Source of the DNA: an uncultured Elusimicrobiales bacterium | Lineage (GTDB): Bacteria; Elusimicrobiota; Elusimicrobia; Elusimicrobiales; Elusimicrobiaceae | NCBI GenBank assembly: GCA_910576915.1 | Contig: CAJTJT010000007.1 | Span: 1-64,000, forward strand | Length of the DNA: 64,000 nt | Direction: 5' to 3' | Shown here: positions 32,114-40,628 of the stretch, in pieces | Position numbering within the stretch: the stretch's first letter is position 1 | Layout: each line of letters opens with the position of its first letter | The notes under the pieces: model-generated | The model's database searches: none | The model's input: only the letters and a program-made list of their open reading frames with translations | What the model was told of the DNA's origin: nothing | Program-made: the position numbers and the translations under genes

Positions 32114-32862
32114 TTGAAGTAAAAAACGAACAAGAACTCCAACGGATGCGTGCAGCCGGAAAAGTTACCGCGGCGGTCCTCAAGCTGATGACCGAAATGG
32201 TACGCCCCGGCATTTCCACGCTGGAGTTGGATTCTGCCGCGGAAAAAACGATTCGCTCCTTCGGGGCGACGCCGCTTTTTCTGGGGTATTACGGGTTTCC
32301 GGGAAGTATTTGCGCGTCGGTAAATGAAGAAGTCGTGCACGGAATCCCAAAAAAAGATAGAATATTAAAGAGTGGTGATATTATCAGTATCGATACAGGG
32401 GCCCGCCTTGACGGCTTCTGTTCAGACGCCGCTGTCACCCTCGGCGTGGGAAAAGTTTCCGACGAAGCCCAAAGACTGATGGACGTAACCAAAAAGTCTT
32501 TATATAAGGCAATCGGGCAAGTCAAACCGGGCAAACGTCTTGGCGACGTGCAGCACGCGGTGGAAGCTTTCGCCATGCTCCATAACATGGGCGTCGTGCG
32601 CGATTATTGCGGGCACGGCATCGGGCGCAATATGCACGAGGAACCCAGCATTCCGAATTTCGGCACGCCGGGAACCGGCCCCGTTTTAGAAGCGGGGATG
32701 GTGCTTGCGATTGAACCCATGCTTACTGCGGGAAGTTACAGAGTCAGGGAGCTGGAGGACGGCTGGACCGTTGTCACGCGTGACGGAAGTTACGCCGCGC
32801 ATTTTGAACATACGGTAGCCGTAACGGCTAACGGCAGCGAAATTTTCACTGCCTTTGAATAA
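32110..32862 (+). CDS. map: Methionine aminopeptidase, type I
   Basis: A 250-residue enzyme that removes N-terminal methionine from new proteins. The metal ligands are recognisable in IDTGARLDGFCSDAA (two Asp), GHGIGRNMHEEP (His), LAIEPML (Glu) and the C-terminal FEHTVAVT region (Glu). Length and position between adk and infA are standard for spc/alpha clusters. The ATGA overlap couples it to adk. Confidence 0.96.
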   Translation: MIEVKNEQELQRMRAAGKVTAAVLKLMTEMVRPGISTLELDSAAEKTIRSFGATPLFLGYYGFPGSICASVNEEVVHGIPKKDRILKSGDIISIDTGARLDGFCSDAAVTLGVGKVSDEAQRLMDVTKKSLYKAIGQVKPGKRLGDVQHAVEAFAMLHNMGVVRDYCGHGIGRNMHEEPSIPNFGTPGTGPVLEAGMVLAIEPMLTAGSYRVRELEDGWTVVTRDGSYAAHFEHTVAVTANGSEIFTAFE

Positions 32863-32933
32863 GCCGCCTGGCGCGTTTGAAGGATAAACGCGGCGGGTGT
32901 TTGTTCTGTGATTTAATCCGAACTCGGAGTCGT

Positions 32934-33146
32934 ATGAGCGATAAAATCGAAATTGAAGGTAAAGTCCTGGAAGCGCTGCCCAACGCGATGTTTAAAATTG
33001 AAATACCGGGCGGCAAAGTAATTCTGGGGCACATATCCGGCAAAATGAGAGTTCATCATATAAGAATTCTCCCGGGCGATAAAGTGAGATTGGAACTTTC
33101 CCCTTACGATTTGACCCGCGGCAGAATAACTTATAGGGAGAAATAA
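32934..33146 (+). CDS. infA: Translation initiation factor IF-1
   Basis: A 70-residue IF-1 with its single OB fold (KIEIEGKVLEALPNAMFKIE, then GDKVRLELSPYDLTRGRITY). It blocks the ribosomal A site during initiation. ATG 32934 with a CGGAG site gives the standard length; the frame is open 19 codons further but that stretch is not part of IF-1. The stop abuts rpmJ directly. Confidence 0.95.
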   Translation: MSDKIEIEGKVLEALPNAMFKIEIPGGKVILGHISGKMRVHHIRILPGDKVRLELSPYDLTRGRITYREK

Positions 33147-33260
33147 ATGAAAGTTAGAGCCAGTGTTAAAAAGATATGTCAAAAATGCAAAATCATTAAA
33201 CGCAACGGCGTAGTACGCGTGGTTTGCGAAGTCGCGAAACACAAACAACGCCAAGGTTAA
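33147..33260 (+). CDS. rpmJ: 50S ribosomal protein L36
   Basis: A 37-residue L36 (MKVRASVKKICQKCKIIKRN...), the smallest ribosomal protein. It is the zinc-binding form, with Cys11, Cys14, Cys27 and His32 as ligands. It begins immediately after the infA stop and has an AGGGAG site inside the end of infA. Position between infA and rpsM is standard. Confidence 0.95.
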   Translation: MKVRASVKKICQKCKIIKRNGVVRVVCEVAKHKQRQG

Positions 33261-33281
33261 TTTACAGGAGTTTTATAAGAT

Positions 33282-33656
33282 ATGGCTAGAGTCGCAGGTA
33301 TTGATTTACCGAAAAACAAAAGAATAGATGTCGCGTTGGAATACATTTATGGCATCGGCAAGAAAAACGCGAAAGAAGTGCTTGCCAAACTGGAAGGCCA
33401 GATTGACCCCGCCACCCGCGTCAAAGATTTGACGGAACAGCAGGCCGGTCTTCTCAACACCCTTTTGCAGAAGGAATACAAAGTGGAAGGTGAACTCCGC
33501 CGCGAAGTGGCGCAGAACATTCACCGCGCCATTGAAATCGGTTCCTATAAAGGCCAGCGCCACCGCCGCAACCTGCCGGTCCGCGGTCAGCGCACCAAAA
33601 CCAATAGCAGAACCCGCCGCGGCAGAAGAAAAACCGTGGGTTCCAAAACCAAATAA
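33282..33656 (+). CDS. rpsM: 30S ribosomal protein S13
   Basis: A 124-residue S13 of the 30S head, contacting the large subunit and P-site tRNA. MARVAGIDLPKNKRIDVALE and the basic C-terminus RHRRNLPVRGQRTKTNSRTR are canonical. Confidence 0.97.
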   Translation: MARVAGIDLPKNKRIDVALEYIYGIGKKNAKEVLAKLEGQIDPATRVKDLTEQQAGLLNTLLQKEYKVEGELRREVAQNIHRAIEIGSYKGQRHRRNLPVRGQRTKTNSRTRRGRRKTVGSKTK

Positions 33657-33678
33657 ATTTTAGAAGGAATTTAACCAT

Positions 33679-34101
33679 ATGGCAGAAGAAAAAGTGACAA
33701 CGGCCGCGCCGGCCCAAGCGCCCGCGGCGAAAGGCAAAAAGAAAAATTCGAAAGCGCCCGTTTTTGGCGTGGTGCACATTTACTGCTCGTTCAATAACAC
33801 CATTGTAACGGTGTCGGACGACAAAGGCAACACGGTTGCTTGGTCCACCGCCGGTTCCCACGGCTTCAAAGGCACCAAGAAAAGCACCCCGTTCGCCGCG
33901 CAGATTACCAGCAACAAAGCGGCCGAAAAAGCCGTCGCCATGGGTATGCGCGAAGTGGCCGTAAAGGTCTGCGGACCTGGTCAGGGCCGCGAAACGGCCG
34001 TCAGAGCCGTACAGCAAGCCGGACTTACCGTGTCTTCCATTAAAGACATCACCCCCATCCCCCACAACGGATGCAGACCGCCCAAAGCCAGGAGAGTATA
34101 A
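33679..34101 (+). CDS. rpsK: 30S ribosomal protein S11
   Basis: A 140-residue S11 of the platform. The core (VVHIYCSFNNTIVTVSDDKG, then ITPIPHNGCRPPKARRV) is canonical. The first 25 residues form an Ala/Lys-rich extension (EKVTTAAPAQAPAAKGKKKN). Confidence 0.97.
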   Translation: MAEEKVTTAAPAQAPAAKGKKKNSKAPVFGVVHIYCSFNNTIVTVSDDKGNTVAWSTAGSHGFKGTKKSTPFAAQITSNKAAEKAVAMGMREVAVKVCGPGQGRETAVRAVQQAGLTVSSIKDITPIPHNGCRPPKARRV

Positions 34102-34106
34102 GATTT

Positions 34107-34736
34107 ATGTCTAGATATACAGGACCCAGCTGCAAAAAATGCAGAAAATTAGATTGCAAACTTTTCTTAAAAGGAACCAAGTGCTACACCAACTGCGTCA
34201 TTGACAAGTTGGCTGCCGTCACCAAACGCGGCGGCAAAGTCAGAAAAGCCAAAGTGTCCGAATACGGTATCCGCTTGCAGGAAAAACAGAAAGCCAAATT
34301 GCAGTCCGGCATGTCTGAAATTCCGTTCCGCAATATGTTTGACGCCGCCGCCAAAGCCGAAGGCCAGACGGGTGAAAACTTCTTGCGCAAACTGGAAACC
34401 CGCTTGGATAACGTTGTGCGCCGCCTCGGTTTTGCGGTGTCCTTGAAAGCGGCCCGCCAGATTGTTTTGCACGGATATGTAACGGTCAACGGCAAAGCCG
34501 TCAACGTTCCTTCCTTCCAGCTGCGCATCGGCGACAAAGTAACCCTGGACAAAGCCTTGGCTGAAAACGTCCAAGTCAAACAGGGCCTTACCGAAGCCGA
34601 AAAACGCAACCAGCGGCCCAGCTTTTTGGAATACGACGCGGAGAAAATGACCGGCAAACTCTTAAGATGGCCCGACAGAGCGGAAATGTCCTACCCTGTC
34701 AACGAGCAGCTCATCGTCGAATACTATTCTAAATAG
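34107..34736 (+). CDS. rpsD: 30S ribosomal protein S4
   Basis: A 209-residue S4, primary 16S binder and alpha-operon repressor in E. coli. The N-terminus carries the zinc-ligand Cys pattern (CKKCRKLDCKLF, then KCYTNC). The S4 domain follows (ETRLDNVVRRLGFAVSLKAA), and the C-terminus is EQLIVEYYSK. ATG 34107 is chosen over an upstream in-frame start overlapping rpsK because MSRYTGP is the family start. Confidence 0.96.
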   Translation: MSRYTGPSCKKCRKLDCKLFLKGTKCYTNCVIDKLAAVTKRGGKVRKAKVSEYGIRLQEKQKAKLQSGMSEIPFRNMFDAAAKAEGQTGENFLRKLETRLDNVVRRLGFAVSLKAARQIVLHGYVTVNGKAVNVPSFQLRIGDKVTLDKALAENVQVKQGLTEAEKRNQRPSFLEYDAEKMTGKLLRWPDRAEMSYPVNEQLIVEYYSK

Positions 34737-34751
34737 TTTTGGAGGCTTATA

Positions 34752-35750
34752 ATGGCTTTTAACGAATTGGTCCTTCCCCAAAAGATTCAGTTGGAAGAAA
34801 AAACCGCGTCCGACTTTTACGGCAAATTTATTGCCGAACCGTACGAAAGCGGTTACGGCCACACGGTGGGCAATTCCTTGCGCCGGATTTTACTGTCCGG
34901 CATGGAAGGCGCCGCCGTTACCGCCGTCAGAATCGCCGGGGCCGTGCACGAATTCAGCACGGTGCCCAACGTCCGGGAAGACGTTATCAACATTTTGCTT
35001 AACCTGAAAAACCTGCGCGTAAAGATGGAAGGCAAAACCCGCGAATATTTGCAGCTCCACGCCGATAAACCCGGTGTGATTACGGCTGCGGATATCGAAG
35101 AAGTCGACGGTGTGGAAATTGTCAATAAAGACCTGGAACTGGCTACGCTCGAAGTGGGCGGCAGCCTGGAAATGGAAATTGAAATTTCCCGCGGCAAGGG
35201 ATATGGCCCGGCTGAAGAACAGGCCAAAACCCAGCGCCCGGCCGGATTTATCCCGGTGGACGCGCTGTTTTCCCCGATCGTAAAGGTCCACTATGACGTG
35301 GAACCCGCGCGCGTCGGCCAGAAAACGGACTACGACCGCTTGATTTTGGAAATCACCACCGACGGCACGCTGGCCCCCGCCCGCGCGCTGCACCGTGCGG
35401 CTGTTTTGCTCTCCAACTCTTTGCACATTTTCACGATTGAAGGCGAAGACGATTGCGTGGCTACGACGAGCGACGAAGCTGTGGAAGAACCCGTTTCTTC
35501 CGTGGCGGCCGTCCAGAACGCCGGCGCGAACTCTAAACAGGATGAACTTTTGAACCAGTCCATTGAGTTTATTGAGTTGTCTTCCCGCTCCATCAACTGC
35601 TTGAAGTCGGAGAACGTCAACACGGTGCGCGATTTGGTAAAAATGACCGAAGAAGATTTGAAAATGATCAAAAACTTCGGCGCCAAATCGATGGATGAAA
35701 TTAAAGAAAGACTTGCCGAGATGAATCTTTCCCTCGGTATGAAATTCTAA
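34752..35750 (+). CDS. rpoA: DNA-directed RNA polymerase subunit alpha
   Basis: A 332-residue alpha subunit. The N-terminal assembly domain (GYGHTVGNSLRRILLSGMEG) is followed by a linker of about 20 residues. The C-terminal domain (SVNCLK-like SINCLKSENVNTVRDLVKM, then IKNFGAKSMDEIKERLAEM) binds UP elements and activators. Standard position between rpsD and rplQ, with a TTGGAGG site. Confidence 0.98.
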   Translation: MAFNELVLPQKIQLEEKTASDFYGKFIAEPYESGYGHTVGNSLRRILLSGMEGAAVTAVRIAGAVHEFSTVPNVREDVINILLNLKNLRVKMEGKTREYLQLHADKPGVITAADIEEVDGVEIVNKDLELATLEVGGSLEMEIEISRGKGYGPAEEQAKTQRPAGFIPVDALFSPIVKVHYDVEPARVGQKTDYDRLILEITTDGTLAPARALHRAAVLLSNSLHIFTIEGEDDCVATTSDEAVEEPVSSVAAVQNAGANSKQDELLNQSIEFIELSSRSINCLKSENVNTVRDLVKMTEEDLKMIKNFGAKSMDEIKERLAEMNLSLGMKF

Positions 35751-35766
35751 GGAGTAACATTTTAGT

Positions 35767-36111
35767 ATGATTAAGAATACCGGATACAGAAAACTTGGCA
35801 AGACTGCGTCCCACCGCAAAGCCATGCTCAACAATATGGCCACCAGCATCATTCTTCACGAAGAAGTGAAGACCACGCTGCCCAAAGCCAAAGAAGTCAG
35901 ACGCGTGGTGGAAGGACTCATCACCTTGGCCAAAGCCAATAACGAACGCGCCGCCAAAGACACCTTGAAAGACGCGGCCGCCGTTAAAAAATTATTTGAA
36001 GTGTTGGCCTCCCGTTACGCCAACCGCGCCGGCGGCTTCTGCCGCATTTACCGCGCGGGTGTGCGCCAGGGCGACAACGCCGAAGTGGCCATTGTTAAAT
36101 TGGTGGACTAA
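35767..36111 (+). CDS. rplQ: 50S ribosomal protein L17
   Basis: A 114-residue L17 near the tunnel exit. GYRKLGKTASHRKAMLNNMA and the end ANRAGGFCRIYRAGVRQGDN are canonical. mreB starts only 14 bases after its stop. Confidence 0.96.
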   Translation: MIKNTGYRKLGKTASHRKAMLNNMATSIILHEEVKTTLPKAKEVRRVVEGLITLAKANNERAAKDTLKDAAAVKKLFEVLASRYANRAGGFCRIYRAGVRQGDNAEVAIVKLVD

Positions 36112-36125
36112 TATAGGGGACTAAA

Positions 36126-37169
36126 ATGGTAATAGACTATCTCGGAGGCCTGTTTTCTTCTGACTTGGGTATGGACCTTGGCACGGCCAACTGTCTGATC
36201 TACGTCAAAGACAAAGGCATCGTTCTGCGCGAACCTTCCGTGGTCGCGGTGGAAAGAGAAACCGGCGAAGTCAAAGCCGTGGGGGCCAAGGCCAAACAAA
36301 TGTTAGGCCGCACGCCCGCCAACATCGTGGCCGTGCGCCCGATGAAAAACGGCGTTATCGCGGATTTTGAAGTAACGCAGGAAATGATTCGTTACTTTAT
36401 CCGCAAAGTACACAGCCGCAGCAGTCTGTTACGCCCCCGGATCGTTATCGGCATCCCTTCGGACATCACCGGCGTTGAACGCCGCGCGGTGGACGACGCC
36501 GCCCGTCAGGCCGGCGCCCGGGAAGTATATTTAATCGAAGAGCCCATGGCTTCGGCCATGGGCGCCGATTTGCCGATTGCGGAACCGCACGCCAGCATGA
36601 TTGTGGACATCGGCGGCGGCACGACGGAAGTGGCCGTCATCTCGCTGGGCGGGATGGTGGTTGCCAAATCCATTGACGTGGCCGGCGACGAACTGACCGA
36701 ATGTATCGTGCAGTATTTCCGCAAAAAATACAATCTGATTATCGGCGAAACAACCGCCGAGGAAGTAAAGATTAACCTGGGTTCCGTCTATCCCTTAAAA
36801 GAAGAAAAATCCATGGAAGTAAAAGGGCGCGACCAGACGCAAGGTCTGCCCCGCACGCTGACGGTTACTTCGGAAGAAATCCGCCAGGCACTCATGGAAC
36901 CCGTGCGCCTTATTATTGACGTTATCAAAAGCACGCTGGAAGAAACTCCGCCCGAACTGGCTGCGGACCTCGTGGACAGAGGCCTTGTGGTGGCCGGCGG
37001 CGGTAGTCTTTTAAGAGGCATTACCGAACTCATCCGCAAAGAAACGGACATCCCCGTCCACCGCGCCGCGGACCCGCTCAGCTGCGTGGCCCTGGGCACG
37101 GGCAAGTTCTTGGAACAATTAAACGAAAAAGGATCCCGCTTCTTCGGTTCCCGCGGTAAATCTTACTAG
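36126..37169 (+). CDS. mreB: Rod shape-determining protein MreB
   Basis: A 347-residue bacterial actin that forms membrane-bound filaments guiding lateral wall synthesis. Phosphate-1 motif DLGMDLGTANCLIYVKDKGI, phosphate-2 MIVDIGGGTTEVAVISLGG and adenosine motif LVVAGGGSLLRG are intact. The 14-base gap from rplQ and lack of a terminator suggest it is read from the ribosomal transcript, linking cell-shape and growth-rate genes. A terminator follows at 37191, partly separating it from mreC. Confidence 0.97.
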   Translation: MVIDYLGGLFSSDLGMDLGTANCLIYVKDKGIVLREPSVVAVERETGEVKAVGAKAKQMLGRTPANIVAVRPMKNGVIADFEVTQEMIRYFIRKVHSRSSLLRPRIVIGIPSDITGVERRAVDDAARQAGAREVYLIEEPMASAMGADLPIAEPHASMIVDIGGGTTEVAVISLGGMVVAKSIDVAGDELTECIVQYFRKKYNLIIGETTAEEVKINLGSVYPLKEEKSMEVKGRDQTQGLPRTLTVTSEEIRQALMEPVRLIIDVIKSTLEETPPELAADLVDRGLVVAGGGSLLRGITELIRKETDIPVHRAADPLSCVALGTGKFLEQLNEKGSRFFGSRGKSY

Positions 37170-37190
37170 CCTGGCTGCTGATTTTATTTG

Positions 37191-37229
37191 GCGGACACAG
37201 TTCTTGAAAAGGGACCGTGTCCGCTTTTT
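37191..37229 (+). terminator. Intrinsic terminator after mreB
   Basis: GCGGACAC (37191-37198) pairs with GTGTCCGC (37217-37224), followed by TTTTTG. It ends the alpha-operon/mreB transcript. The 199 bases from here to mreC show short GC-rich stems but no clear gene or promoter. Confidence 0.75.
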
Positions 37230-37428
37230 GTTTTTACGGTCCGCCCGGCGTCCAAAACAGCCTTAGGCGGACAGGGTTTGAATTTTTTATCCGCTCCGTT
37301 TTACCCCGGGTGATTTTCGGGGATTGTGCCGGAGCCTTCATTTTTCCGCGCCCGTTTGTCGGTCCGCGGCGTATTTTACAGTATCATTCCCCGGGCCGAA
37401 AACCGGGTTTTAAACGATTTTAATTTTT

Positions 37429-38286
37429 ATGCTGCCCAACAGAACCAAACAACACAAAAAACACGTTCCCGGCGCCAAAAGACGCTTTCTCCTGCCGGCG
37501 GTGTTTTTACTCCTTTCTTTTTTACTGATGATTTTGCCGCTGGAAGGCTTTGTGTCTTCGGTGAAAGCGGTTTTATCGTATATTTTTATCCCGCAGGTGC
37601 GTCTGGCGCACGGAACGGCCAAATACGCGCAAAACGTGCACGAAACGGTGCGGGAACTTTTGGACGCGCACCGCGAAAACCGCGAACTCAAACAGCAAAT
37701 CGAAATGACGAAACTGCTTTCTTCCCAGGCGGAAGCCATTTTGGACGAAAACGGCCGTCTGACGGAAATCTTACGTTTGAATCCGGCGCGCCGCTGGAAC
37801 GGCGTATGGGCGAAGGTGGCTTACCGGGAACCTTCCCAGTGGAACGCGGTAACGATTGATAAAGGGACGGCCGACGGCGTGCGCGAACGCAGTGCGGTGC
37901 TGTCGCTGGAAGACGGCCAGGAAGGCTTGGCCGGTGTGGTGACGGAAGTGACGGAGAATACGTCCAAAGTGCTTTTGGTGCGGGACGAAGATTTTACCGC
38001 CGCCGTGGCCTTGGAACGCGGGCACGAAGAAGGCCTTTTGACGGGCAACGGTTTGCGCCCGGTGCGTTTAAAATATATTCCGCTGCTGACGGACGTACGC
38101 AAAGGGGATAAAGTGTATACTTCGGCTGTGAGCGGCATTTTCCCGGCGGGGATTTTAGTGGGGAGCGTCAGCGGCGTGCGTAACGACGACAGTTTCCAAA
38201 CCGCGCTGACGGTGGAAGTGGAGCCGCAGGTCCGTTCGGCGGCCGTGAAAGAGCTTTTTGTAATTACGGACGGGAGGAAAAAATAA
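37429..38286 (+). CDS. mreC: Rod shape-determining protein MreC
   Basis: A 285-residue inner-membrane protein whose periplasmic part activates PBP2-RodA. A basic N-terminus and one membrane segment (residues about 22-42) are followed by a coiled coil (residues about 65-110, rich in Glu/Arg/Leu) and the beta-rich MreC domain (WNAVTIDKGTADGVRERSAV, then GDKVYTSAVSGIFPAGILVG). Lies in the normal mreBCD order, with the promoter probably in the spacer after the mreB terminator. Confidence 0.9.
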   Translation: MLPNRTKQHKKHVPGAKRRFLLPAVFLLLSFLLMILPLEGFVSSVKAVLSYIFIPQVRLAHGTAKYAQNVHETVRELLDAHRENRELKQQIEMTKLLSSQAEAILDENGRLTEILRLNPARRWNGVWAKVAYREPSQWNAVTIDKGTADGVRERSAVLSLEDGQEGLAGVVTEVTENTSKVLLVRDEDFTAAVALERGHEEGLLTGNGLRPVRLKYIPLLTDVRKGDKVYTSAVSGIFPAGILVGSVSGVRNDDSFQTALTVEVEPQVRSAAVKELFVITDGRKK

Positions 38287-38292
38287 CCGTTT

Positions 38293-38787
38293 ATGTGGGG
38301 ACTAATTAAACTCGTTTTCTTGTTTTTATTGGCCACCGTGTGCCATTGGTGCTTGGCGACGGTATGTTCCGTTTGGGGGCTGAGCGTCAACGTAATGCTG
38401 GCGTTTGCCGTGGCGTTTTGCACCGTTTTAAAGCCGGCGTTTGGATATCCGGCGGCGTTTTTGTGCGGGCTGTTTTTGGATTTTTTCGGCACCAAATTGT
38501 TTGGCAACAACGCTTTTACGTTTACCGTGGCGGCGTGCATCGTGTATGCGCTTGCGGAACGGTTTGATTTCGACGGAATCTTCCCGCAGATTTTTACCGT
38601 GTTCGGGCTGACGTTTTTTGCGGGCGCGCTTAACAGCCTGCTGCTCGTGTGGTTTACGTCTTCCTCCATGTGGCCCGGATTTTGGAGCCTTTTGGGCGGC
38701 TCGGTGCTGGGGGCAGTGTTGGCTCCCGCCGTGTTCTGGACGGTGCGCCGCGTGCTTGGCAAGGGGGCCGTTTGCCGTCAGGCATAG
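38293..38787 (+). CDS. mreD: Rod shape-determining protein MreD
   Basis: A 164-residue, very hydrophobic protein with about five membrane segments, in the size and position of MreD. FLCGLFLDFFGTKLFGNNAF matches the family's most conserved part, around the Gly-Asp region. It lies 6 bases after mreC and 8 before mrdA. Assignment rests on position plus hydrophobic profile. Confidence 0.82.
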   Translation: MWGLIKLVFLFLLATVCHWCLATVCSVWGLSVNVMLAFAVAFCTVLKPAFGYPAAFLCGLFLDFFGTKLFGNNAFTFTVAACIVYALAERFDFDGIFPQIFTVFGLTFFAGALNSLLLVWFTSSSMWPGFWSLLGGSVLGAVLAPAVFWTVRRVLGKGAVCRQA

Positions 38788-38795
38788 GGTAAAAA

Positions 38796-40628
38796 ATGGC
38801 CGTTACCAAGATTTTTTTTAACGCGCGTTTAAAAGTGATGATGATTCTGGCCGCCGCGGCCGGGGCCGTGATTGCGCTCCGGCTGGTAGATATCCAGGTG
38901 CTCCGCCACAACGCGTATTTGCAGATGGCGGAACGCAACCGCACGCAGGTGCTGTACCAAACCGCCCCGCGCGGCCGCGTGTTTACCGCCGACGGCGTAG
39001 CCGTCGCTTCCAACGAACCCGCTTTCAGCCTTTACTACCTGGGCGGCAATAAAGACCCGGAATACCTGGAGCGTTTGGCGTATGATTTTGCCCCCCGCCT
39101 GCGGTTGCCCGCGCCTTTAATGCTGGAAAAACTCCAGCTGGGCGCCAAGAGCGGGAAAGCTACGCTGCTGGCCGAAAATTTATCCACCAAAAGCACCGTC
39201 GCCCTGCAGGAATTACAACTGTATTACCCCGGTATTTATCTGATTGAAGAAACTAAGCGCAGCTATCCTTACGGCGGCTTTGCCAGCCACCTGCTCGGCT
39301 ATCTGGGCAGTATGGATGACCGCGCCTGGCGCACGCGCGATTTAAAGATGGGATACCGCTTAAACTCCAAACTGGGCAAAAACGGAATCGAAAAAAAGTT
39401 TGAAAAAGAACTCAAAGGCAAGGACGGCGGCGTGTATTTGGAAGTGGACTACCGCGGCCGCGTCAAAAGCATTATCGAAGACAAAAAATGGGGAGCGGGA
39501 AGTGACGTTTATTTAACGCTTAATTTTGCCGTCCAAAAAGCGGCGGAAGAAGGCCTTAAAAATTCCAAAACGGGCCGCGGGGCCGCCGTTGCGCTTGATA
39601 CGCGTACGGGCGCGGTGCTTGCACTGGCGAGCGCGCCCGCGTTCGACCCGAATATCTTTGTGCAGTACAGCGACGAAGAAAACCCGAACCAATCCAAAAA
39701 AATCAACGAATACAACCTGGCCGTACAGGGCATTTATCCGCCGGCTTCCACTTTTAAAATCATTACCTCGGCCGCCGCTCTCGAGGACGGACATCTGGAC
39801 GTAAAACATAAAGTGAATTGCACCGGCCATTACGATTCCGGCCCGCGCGTGTTTAAATGCTGGGGTACGCACGGCCCGGTGGATTTTTTCAGCGGGATGA
39901 GCAACTCCTGCGACGTTTATTATTATACCGTGGCCTCACAGGTGGGGTCGGCCGCCATTGAACGCATTGAGCGCAAATTTATGTTCGGCCGCCAAACCGG
40001 GATTGACCTCCCGGGCGAAAAAGCGGGGAACCTTTACGGTCCCACGCGCCGCGCGCGCAATAAAACATATTGGTTTATCGGGGACACGCTGAACCTTTCC
40101 ATCGGGCAGGGGGAACTGCTCGTTACGCCTTTAAAAATGGCGCAGTTCGGCGCGGCGGTGGCCAGCCGCGGCAACGTCTACCGCCCGTATTATGTGGATA
40201 AAATCGTCAGCAACCAAACGGGCAAGACCGAACAGGTGGGCAAAACGGATATTCTGCAAAAAGCCGATTTAAAGCCCGAAACGTACGATTTGCTTTTTAA
40301 AGCCTTAAAATATACCGTAGACAACGGCACCGCGCGCCGCGTCAAAATCAAAGGGCTCGACGTTTACGGCAAAACGGGTACGGCCCAAAACCCGCACGGG
40401 CCGGACCACGGCTGGTTTATGGCGTTTGCGGGCCGCCCGGGCGAGGAGCCGTCCATCGCGGTAGCCGTATTTGTGGAATTCGGCGAAGGCGGCAGTTCCG
40501 CCGCCGGCCCGATTGCGCGTTCCATGCTGGAAGCGTATTTCGGTTTGGGGGCCTATGCTCCCAAGCCGCGCGCGGCCGAAGATTATAAAGAACTTTTACC
40601 GGAGGAGCATAGCCATGGCGGCGTTTAA
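38796..40628 (+). CDS. mrdA: Penicillin-binding protein 2 (elongation transpeptidase)
   Basis: A 610-residue class B PBP that cross-links peptidoglycan during elongation. One N-terminal membrane segment is followed by the dimerisation/pedestal domain (APRGRVFTADGVAVASNEPA) and the transpeptidase domain with Ser318 in STFK, SNS at about residue 368, and KTGT at 526-529. It overlaps the rodA start by 14 bases, which couples the two partner enzymes. The C-terminal end is short and lies in the cytoplasm-distal domain. Confidence 0.95.
   Translation: MAVTKIFFNARLKVMMILAAAAGAVIALRLVDIQVLRHNAYLQMAERNRTQVLYQTAPRGRVFTADGVAVASNEPAFSLYYLGGNKDPEYLERLAYDFAPRLRLPAPLMLEKLQLGAKSGKATLLAENLSTKSTVALQELQLYYPGIYLIEETKRSYPYGGFASHLLGYLGSMDDRAWRTRDLKMGYRLNSKLGKNGIEKKFEKELKGKDGGVYLEVDYRGRVKSIIEDKKWGAGSDVYLTLNFAVQKAAEEGLKNSKTGRGAAVALDTRTGAVLALASAPAFDPNIFVQYSDEENPNQSKKINEYNLAVQGIYPPASTFKIITSAAALEDGHLDVKHKVNCTGHYDSGPRVFKCWGTHGPVDFFSGMSNSCDVYYYTVASQVGSAAIERIERKFMFGRQTGIDLPGEKAGNLYGPTRRARNKTYWFIGDTLNLSIGQGELLVTPLKMAQFGAAVASRGNVYRPYYVDKIVSNQTGKTEQVGKTDILQKADLKPETYDLLFKALKYTVDNGTARRVKIKGLDVYGKTGTAQNPHGPDHGWFMAFAGRPGEEPSIAVAVFVEFGEGGSSAAGPIARSMLEAYFGLGAYAPKPRAAEDYKELLPEEHSHGGV

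Noticed and set aside
32877..32933. 19-codon upstream extension of infA with a CLFC motif
   Set aside because: It begins with TTG without a binding site, while ATG 32934 has a CGGAG site and gives the standard IF-1 length.
38618..38821. Alternative frames overlapping mreD and rodA
   Set aside because: Overlap well-supported genes with no own start signals.
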